NCBI RefSeq assembly: GCF_014042165.1
Contig: NZ_JACDZE010000001.1
Coordinates: 1,696,046 to 1,760,045, forward strand
Direction of reading: 5' to 3'
Length of the DNA stretch: 64,000 bases
DNA from: Moheibacter lacus
GTDB lineage: Bacteria; Bacteroidota; Bacteroidia; Flavobacteriales; Weeksellaceae
Program-made: the position numbers and the translations under genes
In this document: positions 1-10,200 of the stretch, piece by piece
How positions within the stretch are numbered: position 1 is the first letter of the stretch
How the letters are laid out: the number at the start of each line of letters is the position of its first letter
Notes under the pieces: model-generated
What the model saw: only the letters and a program-made list of their open reading frames with translations
Told to the model about the DNA's origin: nothing
Database searches by the model: none

Positions 1-102
1 AATTCTTCCCTAAACTTGACTCATTTAGCAAAAGGTGTTTATGTAGTCGTAATGACGGACGATAAAGGAGCAGAAACTGTTAAAAAATTAGTAATTAAAT
101 AA
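1..102 (+). CDS. C-terminal end of a T9SS-sorted secreted protein (partial)
   Basis: The frame is open from the first base to a TAA at 100-102. The 33 residues seen contain LAKGVYVVVM and end in KKLVIK. This is the final beta-strand pattern of the type A sorting domain that type IX secretion recognises on outer-membrane-crossing proteins. The start and the functional part lie outside the window, so the protein's role is unknown. A strong terminator follows at once, and the next gene ends in the same kind of domain. Confidence 0.8.
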   Translation, partial: NSSLNLTHLAKGVYVVVMTDDKGAETVKKLVIK

Positions 103-113
103 TCATAAAATTC

Positions 114-139
114 AGGTTGGGCCTTATGCCCAACCTTTT
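114..139 (+). terminator. Rho-independent terminator
   Basis: A perfect 9-bp stem (aggttgggc, 114-122, with gcccaacct, 128-136) closes a 5-nt loop and is followed by TTTT. It ends the transcript of the partial gene at the window edge. Confidence 0.8.
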
Positions 140-151
140 AAAACATACAAA

Positions 152-907
152 ATGAAAAAATTTATTTTATCAGCAGTAGTGGGATTATCCGTAATGGGAT
201 TTTCAAATGCGCAGAATCAGGATTTTAGGCTGATGGATATGCATCATACAAACGAATATGATGATGATACAGAAATCAATGAGGGAGATGTTGTGATTTT
301 CAATACTTCTGTTTATGAAGAAGCGAAATTGCAATTTTTGACTTATAATGATGGAACAGAAACCATCGGTATTCAAGTAGAATGTACAGGTTTGACCAAT
401 ACAGACGGAGATTCCATGGAATTATGTTATGGTGAATGTTATTATGGAATCGATACTTTTATTCCTTATCCGACTTTAGGTCCGGTACCGGTTCAACCAG
501 GACAACATCAACCGATCATGGCGGATTATTTTTCCAATACCGACGGAAACAGTGATTTGGTAGAATACCAATTCCGTTTCTTCCAATTGGACAGCGAAGG
601 ATTTGAAATTCCAGATACTTCATTGAATTTCACCTACCGTTATGACGGAACGATGGCTACTTCTGACGTAAATTCGATCGCAATCGCCGAGGTTTATCCA
701 ACAGTTGCAAAAGGTTTTACAAACGTTGATTTGAAAGAAAACGCAAAAGTTCAAATCGTGAATTTACAAGGAAAAGTAGTAAAGTCTTTGGAATTGAATG
801 CAGGTCAGTCTACACTGGATTTATCAGGTTTTGCTGCAGGCGTTTACATCATCCAGTTCAAAGGAACTTCAGGATTGACAACGATGAAAAAAGTTGTGGT
901 GAAATAA
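152..907 (+). CDS. Secreted protein with C-terminal T9SS sorting domain
   Basis: 251 aa. Residues 1-20 form a signal peptide (MKKFILSAVVGLSVMGFSNA). Residues about 22-170 are an acidic beta-rich domain that I do not recognise; it holds a cysteine cluster (ECTG...LCYGECYYG, about residues 78-97) that could form disulfides. Residues about 175-251 match the type A T9SS sorting domain: VYPTVAKGFTNV, then VQIVNLQGKVV, LSGFAAGVYIIQ and a terminal KKVVVK. By family knowledge such proteins cross the outer membrane through the PorA-N machinery and are released or anchored on the surface. The gene sits between two strong terminators, so it is probably monocistronic. The export route is well supported; the function is unknown. 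Confidence 0.82.
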   Translation: MKKFILSAVVGLSVMGFSNAQNQDFRLMDMHHTNEYDDDTEINEGDVVIFNTSVYEEAKLQFLTYNDGTETIGIQVECTGLTNTDGDSMELCYGECYYGIDTFIPYPTLGPVPVQPGQHQPIMADYFSNTDGNSDLVEYQFRFFQLDSEGFEIPDTSLNFTYRYDGTMATSDVNSIAIAEVYPTVAKGFTNVDLKENAKVQIVNLQGKVVKSLELNAGQSTLDLSGFAAGVYIIQFKGTSGLTTMKKVVVK

Positions 908-930
908 ATTTGATTTCATTTAAAATACAA

Positions 931-966
931 AATCCGTCTCGGCTTAGCCGAGACGGATTTTTTTTT
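931..966. terminator. Bidirectional terminator
   Basis: A perfect 13-bp GC-rich stem (931-943 with 947-959) closes a 3-nt loop and is followed by a T run to 966. On the other strand the flank is also T-rich. It separates two convergent genes (152-907 plus and 983-1747 minus) and can serve both. Confidence 0.9.
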
Positions 967-982
967 GGTCTAATTTTATTCT

Positions 983-1747
983 TTAATCCAGCGCTCCAAA
1001 CACATCTTGTAAAACAGACGTCGTTCTGAAAACTGCATTGTTTCTGATTCCGGATTCTTTATCGGCCACCATTTTAAACACGCCATCAAGCGCTTCTTCC
1101 GTTACATATTGGTTCAAATCAGTGGTGACAGTTTGTCCGGTAAACATATTGTAATTGGTGATCAATTTGTTCCAAACCTTATCAGCGCCAACTTTCCCAA
1201 GCGAAGCCTGAACTTTTGGTTCAAATGCATTGAACAATTGAACGGAAGTTTTATCTTCCAAATAAGCTGTAGCCGCATTTTCGCCACTGAGCAAAATAGA
1301 CTTGGCATCATCAAATGTCATGGAAGTTATCGCATCTGCAAAAATCGGCGCTGCTTCTGTAACGGCATCTTCCGCTGCACGGTTGAACAATTTCACACCT
1401 TCATCTGCCAATTTACTGAGTCCGAAACTGCGCAATACATTCTCCACTTTTCTCAATTCTTCCGGCATCAAGATTTTCACCATTTCATTTTTAAAATAGC
1501 CATCTTCTGCAGACAATTGATCGATTCCTTCTTCTACACCTATGTTCAGCGCTTGTTTCAGTGCAGTCGAAATTTCTCCAGAACTTAAACCGGACAAATC
1601 CACATTGGAATTCGAAGAACTTGAATTGGATCCGCTCGTTTTGATTCCGGTTGCTTTTTCTACTTCACCTAGGATGTCACTTAATTTTTGTGCATTGGCA
1701 TTCAAGGTCAGAAGCAAGATTCCTGCAGACAATATTATTTTTTTCAT
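983..1747 (-). CDS. DUF4197 family exported protein
   Basis: 254 aa from the ATG at 1747; a longer frame to 1792 would put 15 charged residues before the signal peptide and is unlikely. Residues 1-19 are a signal peptide (MKKIILSAGILLLTLNANA). After a serine/asparagine-rich linker the protein is mostly helical, with LSSGEISTALKQALNIGVEEGIDQLS and later FDDAKSILLSGENAATAYL, both typical of DUF4197. The family is widespread in Bacteroidota and Proteobacteria and has no assigned function; a periplasmic location is likely. It stands alone, convergent with the preceding gene and separated by about 100 bp from uvrD on the same strand. Confidence 0.85.
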   Translation of the reverse strand: MKKIILSAGILLLTLNANAQKLSDILGEVEKATGIKTSGSNSSSSNSNVDLSGLSSGEISTALKQALNIGVEEGIDQLSAEDGYFKNEMVKILMPEELRKVENVLRSFGLSKLADEGVKLFNRAAEDAVTEAAPIFADAITSMTFDDAKSILLSGENAATAYLEDKTSVQLFNAFEPKVQASLGKVGADKVWNKLITNYNMFTGQTVTTDLNQYVTEEALDGVFKMVADKESGIRNNAVFRTTSVLQDVFGALD

Positions 1748-1845
1748 TTTTTTTAATTCTTTTTGTAATACTAGATTAATTTCTTGGTCCAATCAAAATG
1801 AATCGACCAACTTCATTTTTTCATCTATCAACCAACTCATTTTTA

Positions 1846-4167
1846 TTAGGAAATGACTTTCAGTTTCGCGAAATTCAATAATAATTTCTTTTCTCCTGCA
1901 TTGTCAAACAAGACTGTTGCTTTCACATTGTCCATTTCACCTTCCAGCGAAATCACTTTCCCTTTCCCAAACCTGTCATGCATCACGATTTTTCCGGCAC
2001 TCAATTCCACTGACTCACCATTCATTTGGTTGATGATATTGGCTTGTGCAACAGGTTTAAATCCTGCTTTCGGTTTTAGTGGGGTTGCCGGCTTTTTTTC
2101 TTCCGGTTTTTTGCGTTCGAATTTTGGAACTTGCGAATAATCATCTTCAAACAAATTGGCATTTAGTCCACTTTTATTGATCGGAAGTCCGGCATTTAGG
2201 TTTTTCCATTCCAAATATTTATCATCAATTTCTTCTAGAAATCGACTCGGTTCACTGTCCACGATTTTTCCCCAACGAAACCTCGAGACGGAATACGTCA
2301 TCTGTGCAAATTTCTCCGCTCTGGTCAGCGCGACGTAAAATAACCTTCGCTCTTCTTCCAATTCCTGGCGTGTATTCAAATTCATCATCGATGGAAATAA
2401 ATTCTCTTCCAATCCTACGATAAAAACCGCCGGAAATTCCAGTCCTTTGGCCAAATGCACCGTCATCAAAGAAACTTTGTTTTCATCATCATCCGAATTG
2501 TCGGCATCCGTTGCCAAAGCCACATTTTCCAAAAATCCGCTCAAAGAAGGATCGCCTTCATCCAATTGCTTTTGTTCTTCCACATAACCCTGTATACTGT
2601 TCAATATTTCCTGTAAGTTTTCCAAACGGGAAATTCCCTCTGGCGTATCGTCTTCTTTCAACGTTTTGATCAAACCTGTAGTTTTAGCGACATGCGTAGC
2701 GACTTCATACACATCATGATTTTGGAGCATCACTTTAAAACTTTTGATCATGGTGATGAAATCATTTAATTTTTGCGAAGTCGGTTTATTCAGCCCAATT
2801 TTTGAATTGTATTGACCTATGTTTTCCAGAATTTCATAAATACTTTTGTCCAATTCTCCAGAAGCGACGGTCAATTTATTCAAAGTCGTTTGACCAATTC
2901 CTCTCGCTGGATAATTGATAATTCTTAAAAGTGCTTCTTCATCATTTTGGTTGATCAAAAGCCTTAAATACGCCACCAAATCCTTGATTTCTTTTCGTTG
3001 AAAGAAAGAAGTTCCACCAAATACCCGATAAGGAAGATTTCGCTTGCGAAGTGCCTCTTCAATCGCTCTGGATTGCGCATTGGTTCTATAAAGAATCGCA
3101 ATATCTTGGTGTTTCAGATGTTCATTGATTTCCAATTCCCAGATTTGCGAAGCCACATATCTTGCTTCATCGGCATCTGTCAACGCACGATAAATCGGAA
3201 TGGTTTGACCTTGATCATTGGCAGTCCAAACATTTTTTTCCAATTGGTCTTTGTTCTGCGCAATGATTTGATTGGCTGCGCCAACGATGGTTTTTGTCGA
3301 CCGATAATTCTGTTCCAAAGCAATCACTTTTGCGTCCGGATAATCTTGTTGGAACGATAAAATATTTCGGATGTTTGCGCCACGAAATGCATAAATACTC
3401 TGCGCATCATCACCCACGACGCAAAGATTCTCATATCGGGACGCTAATGCTTTGACAATTAAATATTGGGAATGGTTGGTATCTTGGTACTCATCGACCA
3501 GGATGTATTTGAATCTTTCTTGGTATTTCGCCAAAACTTCCGGAAAACGCGTGAGGACTTCATTGGTTCTTAACAACAAATCATCAAAATCCATCGCACC
3601 AGATTTGAAACAACGATCGACATAAGCGCGGTAAACATCGCCCATTTTTGGACGCATGGCTGCAGCATCAGCTTCGATCAATTCCGGATTATTATGATAA
3701 GCTCGAACGGTAATCAGGTTATTTTTCAGTTGGGAAATCCGATGAAGCACTTGTTTGGGTTTGTAGATGTCTTTATCCAATTGTAATTCTTCCAACACTT
3801 TTTTCATCACACTTTGGGTATCTTGTGTATCATAAATCGTGAAATCAGAAGGATAACCAAGTCGCGTTGCTTCAACTCTCAGGATTCTCGCAAAAACAGA
3901 GTGAAAAGTACCCATCCATAGATTTTTGGCTTCGTTTGCACCCACTACTTTTGAAATACGATCTTTCATTTCCCGAGCGGCTTTGTTGGTAAAAGTCAAA
4001 GAAAGGATGTTAAATGGATCTACTCCTTTTTCGATCAAATGTGCAATTCGGAAGGTTAAAACCCTAGTTTTTCCAGAACCTGCACCTGCGATGACCATCA
4101 GTGGGCCTTCTGTGGCTTCAACTGCTTCACGTTGTGGTTCGTTCAGTTCGTCTAAATAATTTTTCAT
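1846..4167 (-). CDS. uvrD: UvrD/PcrA-type ATP-dependent DNA helicase
   Basis: 773 aa, the normal length for the superfamily 1A helicases UvrD and PcrA, which unwind DNA 3'-5' in excision repair and remove RecA or stalled replication proteins. Visible motifs in order are the Q motif (LNEPQREAV, 7-15), Walker A GAGSGKT (28-34), TFTNKAAREM, Walker B DEYQDTN, QSIYAFRGA, QNYRSTKTI, VSLMTVHLAKGLEFP and VALTRAEK. The C-terminal 110 residues hold a basic, proline-rich linker and an end (MHDRFGKGKVISLEG) like the Tudor-like domain of PcrA that contacts RNA polymerase. The product acts in the cytoplasm. PcrA and UvrD cannot be told apart from sequence alone here. Confidence 0.95.
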   Translation of the reverse strand: MKNYLDELNEPQREAVEATEGPLMVIAGAGSGKTRVLTFRIAHLIEKGVDPFNILSLTFTNKAAREMKDRISKVVGANEAKNLWMGTFHSVFARILRVEATRLGYPSDFTIYDTQDTQSVMKKVLEELQLDKDIYKPKQVLHRISQLKNNLITVRAYHNNPELIEADAAAMRPKMGDVYRAYVDRCFKSGAMDFDDLLLRTNEVLTRFPEVLAKYQERFKYILVDEYQDTNHSQYLIVKALASRYENLCVVGDDAQSIYAFRGANIRNILSFQQDYPDAKVIALEQNYRSTKTIVGAANQIIAQNKDQLEKNVWTANDQGQTIPIYRALTDADEARYVASQIWELEINEHLKHQDIAILYRTNAQSRAIEEALRKRNLPYRVFGGTSFFQRKEIKDLVAYLRLLINQNDEEALLRIINYPARGIGQTTLNKLTVASGELDKSIYEILENIGQYNSKIGLNKPTSQKLNDFITMIKSFKVMLQNHDVYEVATHVAKTTGLIKTLKEDDTPEGISRLENLQEILNSIQGYVEEQKQLDEGDPSLSGFLENVALATDADNSDDDENKVSLMTVHLAKGLEFPAVFIVGLEENLFPSMMNLNTRQELEEERRLFYVALTRAEKFAQMTYSVSRFRWGKIVDSEPSRFLEEIDDKYLEWKNLNAGLPINKSGLNANLFEDDYSQVPKFERKKPEEKKPATPLKPKAGFKPVAQANIINQMNGESVELSAGKIVMHDRFGKGKVISLEGEMDNVKATVLFDNAGEKKLLLNFAKLKVIS

Positions 4168-4247
4168 GCGCTACAAATTTAAAAATTAGATAGGAGATTG
4201 CTGGTCAGAATGAATTGATTTCTTTATTAAATCGTAAAATATTGTTT

Positions 4248-4255
4248 TACATTTG
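4248..4255 (+). promoter_or_regulatory. Candidate -7 element of the PUL regulator gene
   Basis: TACATTTG matches the Bacteroidota -7 consensus TAnnTTTG. It ends only 6 nt before the ATG at 4262, so transcription would begin at or very near the start codon. I see no clear TTTG -33 box at the expected distance. Confidence 0.45.
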
Positions 4256-4261
4256 GTTTTT

Positions 4262-7048
4262 ATGAATTATCGGATCATATCATTTGCCTTTTTTTGGATT
4301 GCAATTGGGCTTTGGGCGCAAGAGTTTCCACCGATTATCAATTTTTCAAAAGAAATTTACCAAGGAGGAAATCAAAACTGGATGATTTCCAGTGCAGAAT
4401 CTGACTTCATTTATGTAGCCAACAATAAAGGTTTACTAGAGTTTGACGGCTCAAAATGGCGGAATTATCCTGCCCCAAATCAAAGCATCATCCGATCTGT
4501 TCAAGTGATCAAAAATAGAATTTATGTGGGATGTTACCGGGAATTTGGGTTTTGGGAAGCAAATAAATATGGAAAGTTAAATTACCATTCTTTAAGTGCT
4601 AAGGTGCAAAGCCAAATCAAATCGGATGAACAGTTTTGGAACATCATCGAAAATGGAGAATGGGTTTTGTTCCAATCCTTGAATCAACTTTTTTTGTACC
4701 ATACTCAAACTGGACAAATCGAAAGAATTCTGACAGATGAAACCATCTCAAAAGTCTACAAAGTCGGAAATCGGATTTTTTATCAGGTATTTGGGAAGGG
4801 ATTATTTGAAATTTTAAAAGGTAAATCTTTGCTGGTCAGTGAAGAAAATTTGTTCAAAGAAAGCAAAGTCGTTGGGATATTTGAGGGAGCGAATGGTTTT
4901 CAAATTCATTTTCAATATGAAGGATTTTATGAATTGAAAAATGGACGTTTAACGCCAAAACCTACTTCACTTCCTGCGCTGAATTTGTATACGAGTTTGC
5001 GACTGTCCAATGGGAATTATGCGCTCGGAACGGTTTCAAACGGTTTGTACATCACAGATCATCAGTACCAAACCCTTTACCACATTCAGCAATCTGAAGG
5101 TTTGTCAAACAATACGATTCTTTCCCTTTTTGAGGATGAAAATCATAATTTATGGTTAGGATTGGATAATGGTGTGGACTGTATCAACCTGGACGCTACC
5201 ATACTTTCTTATGATGATAATAATGGAATTCTGGGAACGGTTTATGCCTCGATTTTATTTGAAAATAAATTGTATGTCGGGACCAATCAAGGATTATTTG
5301 TGAAAGCTTATGGAAAACCTGATGATTTTCAATTGGTAGAAAATACAAAAGGTCAGGTTTGGTCATTGTTTGCTTTTGATGGGACTTTATTTTGTGGGCA
5401 TGATTTGGGTGCTTTTACAGTTAAAAACAGTACGGCTCAACCCATTTTCAAGGGGAACGGAACTTGGAAATTTGTGGAAACAGAAAAGGAAAATTTATTG
5501 TTGACCGGAAATTATGAAGGATTATCGGTTCTAGAATTAAAAAATGGAAATTGGGCGTTCAGGAATCGGGTGGAAGGATTTGATATTTCGAGTCGCTTTT
5601 TTGAATTAATCGGTCAATATGTTTATGTCAACCACGAGTACAAAGGAATCATGCGATTTAAACTGGATGATGATTTAAAAAAGGCATCGGCATTGAAAAT
5701 CTATAATTATCCAAAAAAAGGCAACAATTCCAGCATCGCAAAATTTAATCAAACCATTTTTTATGGTTCGGAAGAAGGAATATTTCAATTGGATCTCAAT
5801 TCTCAAAAATTTATCAGAAACAAAAGTTTATCGGAAATCTACCAAAATGGAAATTTTGTTTCCGGAAAATTGGTGGCAGAAGATGAGAATATGCTGTGGG
5901 TTTTTGGGAAGGAAAACATCAATCGGATTGAAAGTTTGGCGCTAGGTAAGGAGTTTAAAATCAATTCTATACCGATTGATTATGTTTATTCGGGTGCACT
6001 TTCCAGCTTTGAAAACATTTCCAAATTAGAAAAGGATCGGTATTTCATTGGGAACTCAAACGGCTATGTCATATTAAATTCAAATAAAATTGAAAAATCG
6101 GACAATCATCTGTACATCAGGGAAATAGTTAGTGCTTCTGAAGGCCAAAAGAGTAGGGATTTAAAATTGACGGGCGAAGAAATTCTAGAGAATCAAGAGA
6201 AAAATTTGATCATTTATTTTACGGTACCACAATTCAACAAAATGAATAAAGTCGAATACAGCTATTTGCTCAGCGATGGGAATTCGAAGGATTGGTCGAA
6301 ATGGAATATCCAGGCTTTTGCGGAATTTAACAATTTGAGTTGGGGTGAATATGTTTTTCAAGTCAAAGCAAGAGTCGGTGATGTAGAACTGGATGAAATC
6401 AAAGAATTTCGTTTTTTGATCAAAAAACCTTGGTACATTTCAAACCTTGCGCTATTGGTTTATTTGATCATTTTTGTTTTGCTGGGTTGGTTGATCAACA
6501 GGATTTATCAAAAATATTATGAGAAGCAAAATCAAAAACTCATCAAAGAGAACCAAAGGAAATTAGAGATAAATGATTTGGAAAGCCAAAAGGAAATCAT
6601 GAAACTCAAAAATGAGCAATTGGTTTCAGATGTGGAGAATAAAAACAAGGAATTGGCTTCATCTACGATGAACATTATCAATAAAAATGAAATCCTGACC
6701 AACATCAAAAAACATTTGGAAAATATTCAAACCGATAGCAAAGAATTGAAAAAAGTAATCAAACTGATTGATGAAAACATCAACGAAGAGGACAATTGGA
6801 ATATGTTTGTCGAAACTTTTAACAATGCCGATAAGGATTTCTTGAAAAAGATAAAGGAACTTCATCCTTCTTTGACACCAAATGACTTGAAATTATGCGC
6901 TTATCTGCGTTTGAATTTGTCCTCAAAAGAAGTGGCTTCTTTGCTCAATATTTCCACGAGAAGTGTCGAAGTGAAAAGGTATAGACTTCGGAAAAAAATG
7001 AATTTGGAACATGAAGCAGGTTTGGTCGAATATATTTTACAAATTTAG
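4262..7048 (+). CDS. Membrane-spanning propeller/Y_Y_Y/LuxR-type regulator of the glucan locus
   Basis: 928 aa from the ATG at 4262; the frame is open a little upstream through a TTG. Residues 1-19 are a signal peptide. Residues about 25-650 are a periplasmic beta-propeller region with repeats such as LSLFEDENHNLWLGLDNGV. A Y_Y_Y-type domain follows (about 655-720), then one membrane helix near 728-749 and a long coiled coil. The C-terminus carries a LuxR-type helix-turn-helix (about 868-925, LSSKEVASLLNISTRSVEVKRYRLRKKM). There is no histidine kinase or receiver domain, so sensing and DNA binding are joined in one chain. It lies directly before susC in the same direction, as regulators of glycan loci often do, and I infer that it senses a glucan fragment. 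Confidence 0.88.
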   Translation: MNYRIISFAFFWIAIGLWAQEFPPIINFSKEIYQGGNQNWMISSAESDFIYVANNKGLLEFDGSKWRNYPAPNQSIIRSVQVIKNRIYVGCYREFGFWEANKYGKLNYHSLSAKVQSQIKSDEQFWNIIENGEWVLFQSLNQLFLYHTQTGQIERILTDETISKVYKVGNRIFYQVFGKGLFEILKGKSLLVSEENLFKESKVVGIFEGANGFQIHFQYEGFYELKNGRLTPKPTSLPALNLYTSLRLSNGNYALGTVSNGLYITDHQYQTLYHIQQSEGLSNNTILSLFEDENHNLWLGLDNGVDCINLDATILSYDDNNGILGTVYASILFENKLYVGTNQGLFVKAYGKPDDFQLVENTKGQVWSLFAFDGTLFCGHDLGAFTVKNSTAQPIFKGNGTWKFVETEKENLLLTGNYEGLSVLELKNGNWAFRNRVEGFDISSRFFELIGQYVYVNHEYKGIMRFKLDDDLKKASALKIYNYPKKGNNSSIAKFNQTIFYGSEEGIFQLDLNSQKFIRNKSLSEIYQNGNFVSGKLVAEDENMLWVFGKENINRIESLALGKEFKINSIPIDYVYSGALSSFENISKLEKDRYFIGNSNGYVILNSNKIEKSDNHLYIREIVSASEGQKSRDLKLTGEEILENQEKNLIIYFTVPQFNKMNKVEYSYLLSDGNSKDWSKWNIQAFAEFNNLSWGEYVFQVKARVGDVELDEIKEFRFLIKKPWYISNLALLVYLIIFVLLGWLINRIYQKYYEKQNQKLIKENQRKLEINDLESQKEIMKLKNEQLVSDVENKNKELASSTMNIINKNEILTNIKKHLENIQTDSKELKKVIKLIDENINEEDNWNMFVETFNNADKDFLKKIKELHPSLTPNDLKLCAYLRLNLSSKEVASLLNISTRSVEVKRYRLRKKMNLEHEAGLVEYILQI

Positions 7049-7090
7049 ACTACAACAAAGCTAAATTTTACCACAACATTACCACAACAT
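7049..7090 (+). promoter_or_regulatory. Phased ACYACAACA repeats, candidate operator of the glucan locus
   Basis: Right after the regulator's stop codon lie ACTACAACA (7049-7057), ACCACAACA (7070-7078) and ACCACAACA (7081-7089). The last two belong to a perfect tandem repeat of the 11-mer TACCACAACAT (7069-7090). Start-to-start distances are 21 and 11 bp, close to two and one helical turns, so all three lie on one face of the DNA. The array abuts a -33-like TTTG. This is the geometry expected of an activator site; that the neighbouring LuxR-type regulator binds it is inference. Confidence 0.55.
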
Positions 7091-7120
7091 TTGTTCATTT
7101 CAAACGGTTTCGTAAATTTA
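7090..7120 (+). promoter_or_regulatory. Candidate susC promoter
   Basis: TTTG (7090-7093), a 19-nt spacer and TAAATTTA (7113-7120) fit the Bacteroidota consensus except for the last base of the -7 box. A weak -7 box fits an activator-dependent promoter. Transcription would start near 7127, leaving a leader of about 155 nt before susC. A small hairpin (tagtgt, 7261-7266, with acacta, 7274-7279) sits just before the ATG. Confidence 0.5.
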
Positions 7121-7282
7121 AATTAAGATTCAATTAACATACGAAATCCTTTATTTAATAAGTCTTTAACGGTTTTTGAAGTTGAGCTATTGCGCTTTTT
7201 TTAATTGTATATTTTTTATAGCAGATAAAAATTATGGATTCAGAAATTCATTTGCTTATTTAGTGTACATAAAACACTACAT

Positions 7283-10200
7283 ATGAAGTACAAAATTTTA
7301 CTATTGCTGAGTATGATGATTTCTGCGATTTCCTTTGCACAGGTCGTCAACTTAAGTGGAACTGTAAAAGATGAGGCTACCGGATTTCCTATAATGGATG
7401 TATCTGTTACAACAACAGATTCCGGTCAAGAAGTCTTTACAGATGAGGAAGGAAACTTTTATTTGGAAAACCTGTCGCCAGAAGATCGTATTTTGATCTC
7501 GGGGCTGGGTTATGAAGTTTTGGAATATCAGATAGGTGAGGAATCTGATGTTCAAATCAATTTAAAACAAGAAGGCGTTACTACATTAAATGATGTAGTG
7601 GTGATAGGTTATGGCGCTCAGGTGAAAAAGGAAATCACCGGAGCAGTTGGTGTGGTGGACAATTCCACCATCGAAACCCTAAAACCTGTCAAAGTCGAAC
7701 AAGCGCTACAAGGAACGGTTTCCGGTGTAAATGTAACCGGTCAATCCGGTGCGCCCGGTTCTGGGTTTAACATCAACATCCGTGGGATTGCGACCAACGG
7801 CGTTACAGCGCCTACGGTTATCATCGATGGATTTATCGGTGATATGAGCACCTTAAATCCAAGCGATATCGAGAACATTACGGTTCTAAAAGACGCTCAG
7901 GCAGCCATTTATGGAACCATCGGAGCTAATGGTGTGATTTTGGTGACGACAAAAAAGGGTCGGAAAAACAAATCCACTTCTTTTGAGTACAATGCTTATT
8001 ATGGTGTTCAAGAGACTTCCAGAAAATTGCCACTTTTAAATGCAACCGAATATGCTTTAATGCTCAACGAATCTTATGCAAACGGTGGTCAGGACATTCC
8101 TTTTCCTGAAATCGGAAATACATTGGGTGCAGGGACAGATTGGCAAGATGAAGTTTTCTCATTGGCGCCGATCATGAGCCATGATTTGAATATTTCAGGT
8201 GGAGGCGAGAAAATTGCTTATGTTTTAAGCGGTTCCAATTTGGAACAAGAAGGAATCGTCGGTGAGGACAAATCCGGATTTAATAGAAATACGGCCAGAA
8301 TTGCTTTGAATGTTGATTTGACGGAGAGATTGACTTTCAGTACAAATATTAATTATGTGAATTTTAACCGTAGAACTTTAAATGAAAATGGACTTGGTTC
8401 TGTGTTGTTCAACGCTTTGAACGCTCCACCAACTGTTCCGGTTTACAATGATGATGGAACCTTCTTTTTGATGCCCAATACGACAGGAATCGGAAATGAG
8501 GTCATCAATCCTTTGGCGCAAATTGCCAATACCTATAACCAATATACTTACCGAAAATTCAGTGGGAATTTGGAATTGAATTATGATTTGTTTACGGGAT
8601 TTGATGTGACGGGTAGAGTTGGGTTTAATTCTGCTAACGATGACTCTAGAAGTTTTAGTCCAATTGTGGATTATGGTGGAACCAAAGTGTTTAACAATCC
8701 AAGAAGCAGCGTCACCCAATTCAAATCGAATTTCTATGACTATACATTTGATTTATTTGCCAATTATAATAAATCTTTTGGAAATCATGACATTACAGTA
8801 ACGGCTGGAACGACCTTTTTTAGAACTTGGGGAGACCAACTTTCCGCAACAGGATTTGATGTGCCTAATAATTCTTGGGATTTTGCGGACATCAGTTTGA
8901 CCACAGGAGTAGTCGACAACATCCCAAATGGTGCTTATAATTATGACAACAGAAGACTTTCTTATTTCGGGAGATTACAATATGATTTCATGGGGAAATA
9001 TTTGTTGTCCGCTATGATCCGTCGTGATGAGTCTACGCTTTTTGCTGAAGGAAATCGAGTAGAATGGTTTCCATCTTTAACTGCTGGATGGATCGTTTCT
9101 GATGAAGGATTCTTTGGAGATGATGGTTTTGTGAATTTCTTAAAATTACGAGGTAGTTGGGGGCAATTGGGGAATGACCAAGTGACCGGAACTTTTCGTT
9201 CTTTGTTGAATGGAGAAGGAGTTTACGTAATCGATGGAGCCATCACAACTGGAACCGCCATTGGTGCTATTGCAAATGAAAACATGAAATGGGAAACCGC
9301 TGAGAAATTGGATTTCGGATTGGACATGAATTTCTTCAATAACCGATTGAGTTTGGTGGCAGATTATTTCATTGACATCCGTAAAGATTTGTTGATCAAC
9401 AATATTCCGATTTCAGGCATCATCGGCATCGGTGCTCCCGGAAGTGGCGCTCCGACTTTAAATGCCGGAACGGTTGAAAATAGAGGATTTGAATTCGCCT
9501 TAAATTACAAACAAAATTTTGCAGATGACTGGTCGATTTCAGTTGGCTACAATGCAACTTTTATTGAAAACGAGGTAACCGAAGTCAACAACAGTACAGG
9601 ATTTATGGAAGGCGGTGCTTTTGGAGTTGGTCAACCTGCCCCATCTCGTATGGAAGTAGGTCAACCGATGGGTTATTTCTACGGATACCAAACCGATGGA
9701 ATCTTCCAGAATCAATCAGAAGTGGACAACCACGCCGACCAAACCGGACTAGGTTCTGTAAATGTTCAACCGGGAGATTTGCGTTATGTAGACCAAAATG
9801 GTGATGGTGTGATCAATATCGATGACCGAGTGTACATCGGTGATCCGATTCCGGATGCTACCATGGGATTCAATTTACAATTGAACTATAAAGGAATAGA
9901 TTTCTCTTCGTTTGTGTTTGCTTCGATCGGAAATGATATGGTCAGAAATTATGAAAGAGCTTTGAGCGATATCAACCGTTTGGATTATGTCTTGGATAGA
10001 TGGCATGGCGCCGGAACGAGCAATGAAGTGCCGAGAGTCACGACAGGCGCTACCAATAATTATATTTTTTCTGATTATTATGTAGAAGATGCGTCTTATG
10101 CCCGAATTCAAAATGTACAATTGGGATATTCTTTCAGTGAAAGACTCTTGAGAAACAGTTTCGTTCAGAAATTGAGGATTTATGCTGCGGTCAACAACCT

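Noticed and set aside
1109..1588. 159-codon plus-strand frame opposite the DUF4197 gene
   Set aside because: It lies antisense to a gene with signal peptide and family motifs, and its residues are cysteine- and phenylalanine-rich without any domain.
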